Assembly: GCA_024655905.1 (NCBI GenBank)
Contig: JANLFP010000003.1
Location: forward strand, 1-64,000
From: Tepidanaerobacteraceae bacterium
GTDB lineage: Bacteria; Bacillota; Thermosediminibacteria; Thermosediminibacterales; Tepidanaerobacteraceae
DNA length: 64,000 nucleotides
Direction of reading: 5' to 3'
Numbering within the stretch: the stretch's first letter is position 1; each line of letters starts with the position of its first letter. A program made the translations under genes and the position numbers. Below, in pieces: positions 43,135 through 51,225 of this stretch. The notes beneath the pieces are model-generated. The model did no database searches, was not told the DNA's origin, and was given only the letters and a program-made list of their open reading frames with translations.

Positions 43135-43318
43135 TTTATATTATATATTTTATCCTCCACAGTGTCAATTCATTCCAAAAAAAATGCAGCAAAATAAATA
43201 CCGCCTCATGAACGGCGGAATTATATTTTATATAATCCAATTTTAATCTGCTTCGCGGCTTTCAAAAGGAATTTCAACAGCAAGCAAATTTCCACTTTTC
43301 CGATATCGCAGTGCAAAT

Positions 43319-43341
43319 AAAACCCCGCCGGAGGGCGGGGT
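43319..43341 (-). terminator. Terminator after trxA
   Basis: Stem CCCCGCC/GGCGGGG followed on the minus strand by TTTTATTTG, 20 bp after the trxA stop. A second GC-rich hairpin (CCGCC/GGCGG) lies at 43201-43218. Confidence 0.8.
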
Positions 43342-43361
43342 CTTTGATTGATGGATGTTTT

Positions 43362-43676
43362 TTAAATGCCTATTTCGGCAATGATATCCCGCTTGGGCCT
43401 GAAGCCTATCAGTTTGTTAACCACCTGGCCGTTTTCAAAGACCAGCAAAGTGGGTATGCTCATTACACCGTATCTGGCAGCGGTATCAGGGTTTTCATCC
43501 ACATCCAGCTTGCACACCTTGAGCCTGCCCTCATATTCATCGGCAATCTCATCCACAACGGGAGCCAGCATACGGCATGGTCCGCACCAGGCCGCCCACA
43601 TGTCCACCAGGACCTTGCCATCGGCTTGAAGGACTTCCTGCTCAAAGTTTTCGTCGGTAACGGTTATTGGTTTCAT
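43362..43676 (-). CDS. trxA: Thioredoxin
   Basis: A 104-aa thioredoxin with the active site WCGPC (C31, C34) and the usual D at [20 protein letters not shown]. The cis-proline loop MSIPTLLVF and the C-terminal [12 protein letters not shown] are intact. It reduces protein disulfides in the cytoplasm. The gene is monocistronic, with AAGGAGG before its ATG and a terminator behind. A reductase gene is not nearby. Confidence 0.96.
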   Translation of the reverse strand: MKPITVTDENFEQEVLQADGKVLVDMWAAWCGPCRMLAPVVDEIADEYEGRLKVCKLDVDENPDTAARYGVMSIPTLLVFENGQVVNKLIGFRPKRDIIAEIGI

Positions 43677-43810
43677 CTTAAAATCCTCCTTATATTCAAT
43701 ATATTTTTATTTTGTTGACCAAACTATTAATATATACTATAATTTGATTATAGTATATATAATATTTATAGAACTGAATCATAGATATTATTTTCGAAAG
43801 GGGCATATTC

Positions 43811-44596
43811 GTGATAGACGGCAGATTGATACGCAGTTTCCGCAAGAAGCGGAGCATGTCGCTCCAGGAGCTGGCCCGGCGGGCGGAACTTTCGGTCTCT
43901 TACCTGAGCGAGATCGAACGGGGGAAAAAGGAGCCAACTCTCGAAACTATAGAAAAACTGGCAGCAGCTTTAAACGTGTCGAAAGAGGGTTTCTTCCCCG
44001 AAGCGGACACCATAACCGCGACCCCCACGGTCCTGGGTGAAAAAATAGCCTCGCTCCGCCAGAAAAAAGGTGTTTCTCAGTCACAACTGGCCGAAAAAGC
44101 CGGCATTTCCGCAGCGTATTTGTGTCACATTGAAAATGGCAAGGTGCTTCCGGCAGTGTCCACTTTGAGGGCCATAGCCCGGGGTCTGGGTGTGTGCACT
44201 GATGATATTATTTCATCCGCCAACCATGTAGGATATAAGATTAAGAAAATACGCCGCGAACGCAAGCTGACGCAGGCTGAGCTTGCAGCAAGAGCCGGTG
44301 TTTCTACCGGTCTCATAGGCCAGATCGAAAGCGGGAGGGTGGAACCTTCCATAAAGACCCTGGAAAAGATCGCCTCGGCTCTTTCGCTTTCGCCGTGCTA
44401 TTTCGTAGCGGACGACGACGAGATATCGTCGCTGTTCAAACCCATGAACCCCGCATTAAAAGAGCTTCTGCTGGACCCCAGGGTGCGGTCGGTGCTGGAG
44501 ATGGTGGCGGACTGCACCGAGGAAGAATTCAGCTTCATTCTCAAGTTCATACAACTTTACAAGGAGCATTGCAAAAGCGCTTACGACAGGGATTAA
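43811..44596 (+). CDS. Transcriptional regulator with three tandem XRE-type HTH domains
   Basis: A 261-aa protein with three HTH_3/XRE domains in a row: residues about 6-60 (IRSFRKKRSMSLQELARRAELSVSYLSEIERG), 75-130 (IASLRQKKGVSQSQLAEKAGISAAYLCHIENG) and 140-196 (IKKIRRERKLTQAELAARAGVSTGLIGQIESG). A short C-terminal helical region follows (CTEEEFSFILKFIQLYKEH). Each copy has an intact recognition helix. Usually such proteins have one HTH and act as dimers; three in one chain suggests binding of an extended or repeated operator. GTG start after AAAGGGG. Its targets are unknown. Confidence 0.9.
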   Translation: MIDGRLIRSFRKKRSMSLQELARRAELSVSYLSEIERGKKEPTLETIEKLAAALNVSKEGFFPEADTITATPTVLGEKIASLRQKKGVSQSQLAEKAGISAAYLCHIENGKVLPAVSTLRAIARGLGVCTDDIISSANHVGYKIKKIRRERKLTQAELAARAGVSTGLIGQIESGRVEPSIKTLEKIASALSLSPCYFVADDDEISSLFKPMNPALKELLLDPRVRSVLEMVADCTEEEFSFILKFIQLYKEHCKSAYDRD

Positions 44597-44649
44597 ATTT
44601 TTTCGCTGTCTGTCATAGCTCCCCGTCTTACATTTGAAGGGCTTTGACT

Positions 44650-44926
44650 TTCAATAGTTGAGCGGTGCCACCGCCAGACCTTTGAATAACCAGAGAGATA
44701 TATCCTTAGACCTTTTTCCGCATCCACGAAGGGCTTATATAGATTTTTTTGCCGTCTACATTTTTTGGCGTGAATCGTTCGGCTCAGCCGGTGTGCCTGC
44801 ATACACGGCAGGCATATACTTGCATCCGACTCACCCGCCGCAGCACTCCAATTTTATGGTGATGGCGTTGTTTTTCCTGTCCTGAATATATTTTTTTGCC
44901 TTTTCATCGATTTCGATATTTGCTAT
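44650..44926 (-). pseudogene. Decayed HesB-like (CC/Se motif) selenoprotein gene
   Basis: The minus strand reads IANIEIDEKAKKYIQDRKNN then AITIKLECCGG, then a TGA (44833-44831), then VGCKYMPAVYAGTPAEPN. After one frameshift comes NVDGKKIYIS and after another EKGLRIYLSGYSKV. The order fits the HesB/IscA-like CC/Se-motif selenoprotein family, where the TGA after CCGG would be Sec. A SECIS-like hairpin follows 16 nt behind the TGA. The start codon is ATA behind GGGGGTG, and at least two frameshifts interrupt the end, so the gene looks dead (or the assembly has errors). The plain-stop alternative is less likely, because family text continues beyond the TGA. Confidence 0.55.
44794..44814 (-). promoter_or_regulatory. 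SECIS-like hairpin in the selenoprotein remnant
   Basis: A 7-bp perfect stem TGCCTGC/GCAGGCA with loop CGTGTAT starts 16 nt after the TGA, the range used by bacterial SECIS elements. Identification is by position and shape only. Confidence 0.4.
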
Positions 44927-45022
44927 ATTTTCACCCCCATCTCTTTATTAAATTATACTATTATAATTTTTCGCTGTCAATAAGTATAAATATTTTTTGT
45001 AAAACATTTTCCTGCAGCAAAT

Positions 45023-45060
45023 AAAAAATCCCCGTATTTATTCTTCGTCGGGGATTTTTT
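45023..45060. terminator. Bidirectional terminator
   Basis: AAAAAATCCCCG / CGGGGATTTTTT, with A/T runs on both sides; between the selenoprotein remnant and the mtlD remnant. Confidence 0.8.
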
Positions 45061-45075
45061 AAAATTCAAGGGATT

Positions 45076-45255
45076 TTATTCCACAAAGCGGTGCTTCAGC
45101 ATGTCTTTTACGAGCATATTTAACGGACTTTCCCGGGGTATGCCGCAGATTTTGTCCAGCACCCCGTCTATGCCTTCGTTTTTTATCATGTTCTGCAGCG
45201 CCAGGGCTTCGCCGTCTTTTTCATAATCAAATTTTAGCGCAGCCGCAATTCCGAA
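45076..45255 (-). pseudogene. 3' remnant of a mannitol-1-phosphate dehydrogenase-like gene
   Basis: The frame reads FGIAAALKFDYEKDGEALAL, then QNMIKNEGIDGVLDKICGIP and ...MLVKDMLKHRFVE with stop. The C-terminal end of MtlD-type polyol dehydrogenases has exactly this layout (AAALKY...D..A..LQ..I...G....L..I.GI). About 60 codons remain; the rest of the gene is absent and an in-frame stop precedes them. Confidence 0.55.
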
Positions 45256-45262
45256 TTACCCA

Positions 45263-45625
45263 TCACCCTTCTCTCCCGAGACTAATTTTCTGTCTTATTT
45301 CATTTATTTCGGCCTGAAGCCTGGATATCATGTTTTTGAGCTCTTTTATCTCATCGAGGGCTTCAACTTCTTCCTGCTGCATCCTCTGCAGCCTCTCTGC
45401 ACCGCCATCGGTTTTTGCAGCATTCTGGGCATTAGTTTCTTTTCCCCTCCGGCGGTCTTTGAATCCTTCCACTGCTTCTCTGCCTTTTTCCGCAAGACCC
45501 ATGACTCCACATATTCCCTTAACAATTGCGGGCCTGGCCATTTTTTTAAACTTAGGCACCATTATAAAAGCCAGTGCCGCAGCTCCAAGACCCCAAAAAA
45601 ATGATTTTTTCCTCGGCAAAAACAT
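45263..45625 (-). CDS. Small membrane-anchored coiled-coil protein, function unknown
   Basis: A 120-aa protein I do not recognise. A short basic N-terminus (MFLPRKKS) precedes one membrane segment (FFWGLGAAALAFIMV), then a basic amphipathic stretch and a C-terminal coiled coil (about 75-115, QEEVEALDEIKELKNMISRLQAEINEIRQK). GGGAGGG precedes the ATG. The layout is common for small proteins of Clostridia that associate with the membrane or with gas-vesicle/magnetosome-like modules, but no such genes are near. Confidence 0.65.
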   Translation of the reverse strand: MFLPRKKSFFWGLGAAALAFIMVPKFKKMARPAIVKGICGVMGLAEKGREAVEGFKDRRRGKETNAQNAAKTDGGAERLQRMQQEEVEALDEIKELKNMISRLQAEINEIRQKISLGREG

Positions 45626-45763
45626 CCCTCCCCTTTCCTGCGGGATTAGATTTGTATTCTCACATGTTTAATCTGTCCCTCTAAAAATTTTATATGCTGA
45701 AAAATATTGTAAATACGATTTTGGGATGCATTGCCAATGATTTACCGTTAAAGGATACAAAGC

Positions 45764-46030
45764 CTATTCTGCATATTTGTTATATATTCCGCAAAGCAAT
45801 ACTGCCGCCTCTGCCCTTGTGGCATTGCTTTTGGGATTTATCTTGTTTGCGCTGCCTGCAATCAGCCCTTCTTTAACCAGAGTTGCTATGCCTTCTACTG
45901 CATATGAAGCAATAAGGGATTTATCGGTAAACTTATAGAGGTCCAAGGCGGTGCATTGCATCTTGAGTTAAAGTCCCAGGGCCCTTGCAAGAAAGCAAAC
46001 GAATTCTGTCCTTGCAATGCTGGCATAAGC
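45764..46030 (-). pseudogene. Fragment of an S-layer homology (SLH) protein
   Basis: One frame gives YASIARTEFVCFLARALGL and a stop; a shifted frame continues KFTDKSLIASYAVEGIATLV, then KEGLIAGSANKINPKSNATR and AEAAVLLCGIYNKYAE. These are the end of one SLH repeat and a complete next one. The domain binds cell wall polymer in S-layer proteins. The stop/frameshift and missing 5' part mark it as a remnant. Confidence 0.7.
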
Positions 46031-46109
46031 GCATGTTCACTTCCTGATAGGGTGTTTTTTTCAAAAATAAAAATGTCAACATTATCTTTTTTGTAGAAGA
46101 TTCCTGCAT

Positions 46110-46421
46110 TCAATGAAGAAGGCATCCGGTGATGTAAACCGCCAATATGGCTCCAATAGCCACTTTCATGAGGCCCTGTTCGAAATACGCCAGAATCAGT
46201 GCGGCGCCCATTCCGGCAGCTGAAGCAAACACATTGCCTGTAGAGTATAAAATAGCGGGAAATGTCATGGCTCCCAGCACCGCATACGGGACATAAAACA
46301 GGAAGGAGCGCAGAAACCTTGATTTTAGCTTGTTTTTAAAAACCGCTATGGGAAGGGCCCTGGGTATGTATGTGACCAGAGCCATTAAAAATACAGCAGT
46401 CAATGTTTTACTCAAGTTCAT
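46110..46421 (-). CDS. azlD: Branched-chain amino acid exporter small subunit AzlD
   Basis: A 103-aa membrane protein with four hydrophobic segments of the AzlD family, the small partner of AzlC. The conserved TYIPRALPIAVFKNKLKSRFL is near residues 18-38. It overlaps azlC by 14 bp and is therefore coupled to it. Together they export branched-chain amino acids or analogues. Confidence 0.88.
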   Translation of the reverse strand: MNLSKTLTAVFLMALVTYIPRALPIAVFKNKLKSRFLRSFLFYVPYAVLGAMTFPAILYSTGNVFASAAGMGAALILAYFEQGLMKVAIGAILAVYITGCLLH

Positions 46422-47151
46422 CCTCCTCTTTCGGATATATCACCGCGCCGGCAAAAGAGGCAATGATGGTTGCAATAATTATGCTCCAGCCGCTAGAGAT
46501 ATGGTTCGCATAGGGACCCCAGCGGAAAAACGAACTGATGCCGATTGCAGCGGCGGCCACGAAAAAGGCGGCTCTTGACCTTTTGGCCGCGGGTACCACG
46601 AGCGCAATAAACATGGCATATAGCGCAATACCCATGCAGCTCTGCACCGCCTTCGGCAGCACCGAAGACGTCAGCGCCCCCATTGCGGTGCCCAGAGCCC
46701 ACCCCCAGTAAGGGCACGTGACAAGCCCTATGAAGTAATTAAATGTAATTTCGCCCTTTTCCATGGAAGCCACTGCAAAGGTTTCGTCGGTTATTCCGAA
46801 AGCCATGATGCAGCGCTTTAAAAGAGCCATCCCTGGGGTGATTTTTTGCGAAAGCGAAAGCGACATCAGCATATAGCGAATGTTTATAACAAAGGTGGTA
46901 AGACCAATCTCCAGAAGCGGGGCGTTTGCTATGATAAGATTGGTGCCTGCAAACTGCCCGGCGGATGTAAGATTGGACATTGATATAAGTATCGCAGTCC
47001 ATACCGGTATTCCGCCGCCCACCGCCATGAGTCCGAATGTAAAGGATACCGGGATGTATCCCAGGGCAATCGGGATCCCCTGCCTGAGGCCGTGGCAGAA
47101 TTCCGTAAACCCCTGTTTTTTTCCGGCGATGATTTGCATTTGCGTTGCCAA
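46408..47151 (-). CDS. azlC: Branched-chain amino acid exporter large subunit AzlC
   Basis: A 247-aa membrane protein of the AzlC family. The N-terminal FCHGLRQGIPIALGYIPVSFTFGLMAV and the later ITDETFAVASMEKGE are family signatures. The TTG start at 47151 follows GGGAGGG. A good promoter lies about 35 bp upstream (47185-47213). No Lrp-type regulator is beside it. Confidence 0.9.
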   Translation of the reverse strand: MATQMQIIAGKKQGFTEFCHGLRQGIPIALGYIPVSFTFGLMAVGGGIPVWTAILISMSNLTSAGQFAGTNLIIANAPLLEIGLTTFVINIRYMLMSLSLSQKITPGMALLKRCIMAFGITDETFAVASMEKGEITFNYFIGLVTCPYWGWALGTAMGALTSSVLPKAVQSCMGIALYAMFIALVVPAAKRSRAAFFVAAAAIGISSFFRWGPYANHISSGWSIIIATIIASFAGAVIYPKEEDELE

Positions 47152-47184
47152 AACAAAACCCTCCCGTTGCAGTATAATAACATT

Positions 47185-47213
47185 ATTATATCATGGGAGG
47201 CCGACCGTTACAA
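47185..47213 (-). promoter_or_regulatory. Promoter of azlCD
   Basis: On the minus strand TTGTAA and TATAAT are 17 bp apart. The region downstream contains a small palindrome ATAATAATGTTATTAT. Confidence 0.75.
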
Positions 47214-47271
47214 ACCGGTTGCTGTGATGGTATGAATATTCTACCTGCAAAGCCTGCGAAAGCAACAGCTA

Positions 47272-47321
47272 TTGACCCTGCCGTATTTCAGGTGATATAA
47301 TAAATTAGCTAAAATATTAGC
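47272..47321 (+). promoter_or_regulatory. Promoter and operator of the Phd-Uma2 gene
   Basis: TTGACC (47272-47277) and TATAAT (47296-47301), 18 bp apart, followed by the perfect inverted repeat GCTAA-AATA-TTAGC (47308-47321), 15 bp before the ATG. The operator position suits autorepression by the gene's own antitoxin-like domain. Confidence 0.65.
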
Positions 47322-47336
47322 CATGGAAGTGGGAAA

Positions 47337-48056
47337 ATGATTATTAAAGCCACCGATATAAAAAATAACTTTGGGAAATATATCAAGCTGCTTGACAAGG
47401 AAGATATCATTGTTACAAAAAATGGAATGCCTGTGGCAAAGATAACCAGACACAGGAGTTGGGGAAATTCGGACAAAATTTGTGAACAAGCCACTTCATA
47501 TGGATGCCATGGTAAAAAAATGAGCTATGAAGAATTTATGGAGATGTATGAAAAGGCCGACAAAAGATACGAGTATATTGATGGGGAAGTGTTTTTGCTT
47601 GCTTCGCCGGGAGTAACCCATCAGCGCATTGTAGGAAATTTATATGCACTCCTACGTTTATGGTTTAAAGGAAAGAAATGTATACCTTTTCTGTCTCCTT
47701 TAGATGTTACGTTGAAAAAGGGTGAGGACAGTATAAACGTGGTGCAGCCGGATCTACTGGTCATATGTGATCCAGAAAATAAAAATGAAAATGACAGGTA
47801 TACGGGTATACCTACCCTTGTCATCGAAGTATTATCCGATACATCATCCCGAATGGATCTTATCAAAAAACTCGACCTTTATATGCAAGCCGGAATCCAG
47901 GAATACTGGGTCGTTAACTATTTCAACCGCCAAGTGATAATATATGGATTCAAAAACAACGACATTGCGGATATGAAGCTTTTTGTAAAGGATGACACTG
48001 TACAGTCCATGATTTTTGACGGACTTTTAGCAGAGCTTAAAGATATCTTCACATAA
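47337..48056 (+). CDS. Fusion of a Phd/YefM-like antitoxin domain and a Uma2-family nuclease
   Basis: A 239-aa protein. Residues 1-40 (MIIKATDIKNNFGKYIKLLD, then EDIIVTKNGMPVAKI) are the Phd/YefM DNA-binding antitoxin fold. From about 62 on it is a Uma2 (DUF820) PD-(D/E)XK nuclease: YEYIDGEVFLLASPGVTHQRIV, VQPDLLVIC, then PTLVIEVLSDTSSRMDLIKK and the helix YMQAGIQEYWVVN. The active-site D and E-x-L residues are intact. Phd domains usually neutralise a separate toxin; here the partner is fused. The operator before the gene supports self-regulation. Confidence 0.85.
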   Translation: MIIKATDIKNNFGKYIKLLDKEDIIVTKNGMPVAKITRHRSWGNSDKICEQATSYGCHGKKMSYEEFMEMYEKADKRYEYIDGEVFLLASPGVTHQRIVGNLYALLRLWFKGKKCIPFLSPLDVTLKKGEDSINVVQPDLLVICDPENKNENDRYTGIPTLVIEVLSDTSSRMDLIKKLDLYMQAGIQEYWVVNYFNRQVIIYGFKNNDIADMKLFVKDDTVQSMIFDGLLAELKDIFT

Positions 48057-48156
48057 AAAGAAATTAAAGGTTCAACTAAATGTAAAACATACCATATGCA
48101 GTATTTTTAAAATATCAACGGACAGGCATATGGACAAAAAGGCCGTATTGCATTAC

Positions 48157-49554
48157 TTAGGCTCCATCCCTGTATTTGGCGCAGTGTTCGACAAAGCTTG
48201 CCGCAAGGCCCGGGTTCGACCAGAAGTGGATATGCTGGTATGTTGCCAAAAGGTTTCTTATTTTGATTCCATCGCAATAAGTTTTTTGCATGTCGCCCCC
48301 AGCCGGTTTTTGTATTTCACAGCAATAGTCGACAGCGTATCCCTTATCGATTTTAAGCGCTGAATAGTGAAATTCATGGGCGCGAGTGAAGGTTCCGGCG
48401 CTCCCGAGGACGCTGTCTTTTACAAAGCGCACTTGGGAATACCCAAATCGTTGCAGCGACCGGGTCATTTCAGTTTCTGCAGGTATCACGCCTGCCATTT
48501 CAAACAGATTGCCGCTTTTATCCCTTACCGCCCGGCATAGGTACATCAGGCCGCCGCATTCCGCATAGGCTGGAAGGCCGTTTAAGATTTTTTCCCGCAC
48601 ATCATTCCGCATTGAAATGTTGGCGCTCAACTCTTTGGCAAACATCTCGGGATACCCTCCGCCCAAGTAAACGCCGTGCACACCGCACGGAATCCTGCTG
48701 TCCTCCATTGGTGAAAAATAAACCAGCTTTGCCCCCATCATCTCCAGCAAATCAAGGTTATCCCGGTAGTAAAAGTTAAAGGCTTTGTCATACGCCACCG
48801 CGATTCTGACTTTTTTCCCTCGACCCATAGCGGGATGAATTTCGTTTGAATCCTCAAGTTCCGGCGCCCGTTTCGCAAGGCTTACAAGCATGTTAAGATC
48901 CACGGTTTTTTCCACCGCACATGCAAGTCTCCCGATCCTTTCCTTCAAATCCGGCAGTTCAGCCCCCGGCACAAGCCCCAGGTGTCTTTCAGGCAGCTCG
49001 TATTCCTCTGAATGGGGCACATATCCAATCACGCTTATTCCGGTATTCCCCTCGATGATGTCTTTCAGGTAGGCATACAGCCTGAAGCTGTCTATCCTGT
49101 TTAAGATTGCGCCGCGGATATCGGTCCCGCCCTTGAAATCCTTAAAGCCCTGCAAAAGAGCCGCCGCGCTCAGAGCCATTCCATCCGCATTCATTACAAT
49201 TACCACTGGGGATTTCAATATGCGCGACACATGTGCAGTGCTGCCTTCGATGGTTCTGCCGCCGAAACCGTCGTAAAGGCCCATTACCCCTTCAATGAAA
49301 GCCATATCACAGCCATAAGCATTCTTTTGGAACAGATGCATCACGCTCGTTTCATCCAGCAGCCAGCTGTCCAGGTTTCTTGAATACCTTTCCGTTACAA
49401 AAGTGTGAAACATCGGGTCTATGTAATCGGGCCCCACCTTGAACGGTTGAATTGTGATTCCCCGTTTCACCAGCGCTGCCATTATACCGGCGGAAAGTGT
49501 GGTTTTTCCGCATCCGCTGTTTGTTCCCGCAAGAATGATCCTCGGTATTTTCAA
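48157..49554 (-). CDS. cbiA: Cobyrinate a,c-diamide synthase
   Basis: A CbiA/CobB-type amidotransferase of about 465 aa that amidates cobyrinic acid in cobalamin synthesis, using glutamine and ATP. The N-terminal ATPase has the P-loop-like GTNSGCGKTT (near 10) and KVGPDYIDPMFH. The glutaminase half has YLGGGYPE and the catalytic Cys in YAECGGLMYL. The TTG at 49554 is preceded by AAAGGGAGAG and chosen as the start. No other cobalamin genes are near, so it is an orphan copy; a role in a related amidation is possible. Confidence 0.9.
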   Translation of the reverse strand: MKIPRIILAGTNSGCGKTTLSAGIMAALVKRGITIQPFKVGPDYIDPMFHTFVTERYSRNLDSWLLDETSVMHLFQKNAYGCDMAFIEGVMGLYDGFGGRTIEGSTAHVSRILKSPVVIVMNADGMALSAAALLQGFKDFKGGTDIRGAILNRIDSFRLYAYLKDIIEGNTGISVIGYVPHSEEYELPERHLGLVPGAELPDLKERIGRLACAVEKTVDLNMLVSLAKRAPELEDSNEIHPAMGRGKKVRIAVAYDKAFNFYYRDNLDLLEMMGAKLVYFSPMEDSRIPCGVHGVYLGGGYPEMFAKELSANISMRNDVREKILNGLPAYAECGGLMYLCRAVRDKSGNLFEMAGVIPAETEMTRSLQRFGYSQVRFVKDSVLGSAGTFTRAHEFHYSALKIDKGYAVDYCCEIQKPAGGDMQKTYCDGIKIRNLLATYQHIHFWSNPGLAASFVEHCAKYRDGA

Positions 49555-49669
49555 TGCTCTCTCCCTTTCCAAATAATGCTTGATCCAAAAATATTCAGGG
49601 CCTTATTATTATAAAGTAAAAGCGATGCAAGTTTCCCGACCCCATGCGGATACCCTGAGCCCTCGATAA

Positions 49670-49694
49670 TGTCAACATCTCCGTCCCCGTGACA
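49670..49694 (+). repeat. REP-like 25-bp palindrome, copy C
   Basis: TGTCAACATCTCCGTCCCC...TGACA, related to the two copies around trpB2. It lies 9 bp beyond the pth stop. Confidence 0.65.
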
Positions 49695-49702
49695 TAAAAA
49701 CG

Positions 49703-50284
49703 CTATGCTTCAAAGGAGTTGAATTTATTCATAGCTTCGTGGACTCCTCTGGAGATGATGAGCAGTGCCGCCTGGGCCGCCGCTTCCATGGCGGCTTTTA
49801 TTTTCAGGGCCTCCTCTCCGCAAAGTCTTCCCAGCACGTGGCCTGCAGCGTCCCTTTCGCCTTCTGGTCTTCCTATTCCAACCCTTATGCGGCAGAATTT
49901 ATCCGTTGAAAGCTGGTATATGATGGACTCCATGCCCCTGTGGCCGCCGGAGCTGCCTTCGGGGCGGATGCGCAGCCTTCCAGCTGCGAGGTCCATGTCG
50001 TCGTATATTATAATAATGCGGTCCTGCGGAATCTTATAAAAGCTTACGGCATCAGAAACGCTCTCTCCGGAAAGGTTCATGTAGGTCTGCGGTTTTAAAA
50101 GCAGAAGTTTTTCCCCTTCATAAACCGCTTCTCCTATCAATCCCTTGAATTTTATCCTGTTTATTTTTGCATCAAGCCTTTCTGCCAAAAGGTCGAGCAC
50201 CATAAAACCCACATTGTGGCGCGTATGTTCATATTCCCTGCCCGGATTTCCCAAACCGGCGATGAGATACAATCGCTCCACCAT
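49703..50284 (-). CDS. pth: Peptidyl-tRNA hydrolase
   Basis: A 193-aa Pth, which frees tRNA from peptidyl-tRNA that drops off ribosomes. The catalytic His is in EYEHTRHNVGFMVLD (near 22). LLKPQTYMNLSGESV and IIIYDDMDLAAGRLRIR with GSSGGHRGMESI are intact. Length is usual. It follows rplY, as in many Firmicutes. Confidence 0.96.
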   Translation of the reverse strand: MVERLYLIAGLGNPGREYEHTRHNVGFMVLDLLAERLDAKINRIKFKGLIGEAVYEGEKLLLLKPQTYMNLSGESVSDAVSFYKIPQDRIIIIYDDMDLAAGRLRIRPEGSSGGHRGMESIIYQLSTDKFCRIRVGIGRPEGERDAAGHVLGRLCGEEALKIKAAMEAAAQAALLIISRGVHEAMNKFNSFEA

Positions 50285-50298
50285 CCTTTATATTAAAA

Positions 50299-50323
50299 GA
50301 CGCAACTTGGTTGCGCCTTTTTT
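50299..50323. terminator. Hairpin between rplY and pth
   Basis: GCAAC/GTTGC stem with a T-run on the plus strand and a shorter T-rich stretch (GTCTTTTAAT) on the minus strand; read-through into pth is likely. Confidence 0.5.
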
Positions 50324-50348
50324 TGTTTGAAATATTGCACGCAAGATG

Positions 50349-50987
50349 TTATTCTTCCTCTTTCTTTTCCTTGCCCTTGGCCACCACTTCGGGCTCCGCT
50401 GCCTGCTGGCCGGTGGGAACTCCGGTATCTTCGGCAAGTTTGGGCGCCAGGATGCTGATAACCACTTCTTCGGGGTCGTCCAGCACGGTGAGTTTTTCGT
50501 CAACTTTCAGATCCCCCACTGTGAGAGTATCGCCTATTTTGAGATCGGAAATGTCGACTTCCAGATGCTCAGGCAAATCTTTCGGCAGGGCTTTTACCGA
50601 AATCTCCCGCTTTTGATGCTGCAGGATGCCACCCATTTTTACCCCTTCTGCATCGCCTTTAAGTATTATGGGCAAATCGAATTCTATCTTTTCCGTCATG
50701 GATATTCCGTAAAAATCCACATGCACTATTGCATCCTTGAAGGTATCCCTCTGGATCTCCTTCATGAGCACCGGATGCGTCCGGCCTTCCAGCTCAAGGT
50801 TGATAAGGGCGCTTTCGCCGTGATTTTTCAGGATTTTCATAAGCTCTTTAGCATCCACGGTCACCGGGCTGCTGTCGATATTTTTTCCATAAAGCACTCC
50901 CGGCAGTTTGCCATTCCTGCGGAGCCCATTAATGCCGCCTTTTGATGAAATATTCCGTTTTTCGGCCTTTAAAGCAATTTGCTCCAT
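50349..50987 (-). CDS. rplY: Ribosomal protein L25 / general stress protein Ctc
   Basis: A 5S rRNA-binding protein of about 212 aa with an N-terminal L25 domain (MEQIALKAEKRN, GINGLRRNGKLPGVLYGKN) and the longer TL5/Ctc C-terminal domain (residues about 95-180). The tail is Lys/Glu-rich (EVVAKGKEKKEEE). The start is the ATG at 50987 after GAGGAGGAAGTTATA; the frame extends upstream but without a better site. It follows prs by about 240 bp. Confidence 0.93.
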   Translation of the reverse strand: MEQIALKAEKRNISSKGGINGLRRNGKLPGVLYGKNIDSSPVTVDAKELMKILKNHGESALINLELEGRTHPVLMKEIQRDTFKDAIVHVDFYGISMTEKIEFDLPIILKGDAEGVKMGGILQHQKREISVKALPKDLPEHLEVDISDLKIGDTLTVGDLKVDEKLTVLDDPEEVVISILAPKLAEDTGVPTGQQAAEPEVVAKGKEKKEEE

Positions 50988-51225
50988 TATAACTTCCTCC
51001 TCAATTTGCTGCACTATGCCAATAATATTTAGTATTAATTATAACCAATATCGCAGACTTAATCAAGCTGCCGCATCGCAATTTTGCCGCAATGGCATTA
51101 ATACAGCATTAATCGCTAAATTAGCATACATATTTTGTGAATTTTGTCCTTAACTTTTGTCTTATATCCGTTTGCCGACTTCTGACCACTGCATTATGCC
51201 CGCTTTCCAATCTTTGCCCGCTGTT

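Noticed and set aside
48157-49554. cbiA as part of a cobalamin operon or of a sulfite reductase (dsrN) or F430 cluster
   Set aside because: No neighbouring corrin, dsr or cfb genes; it is only an orphan cobyrinate amidase-like gene here.
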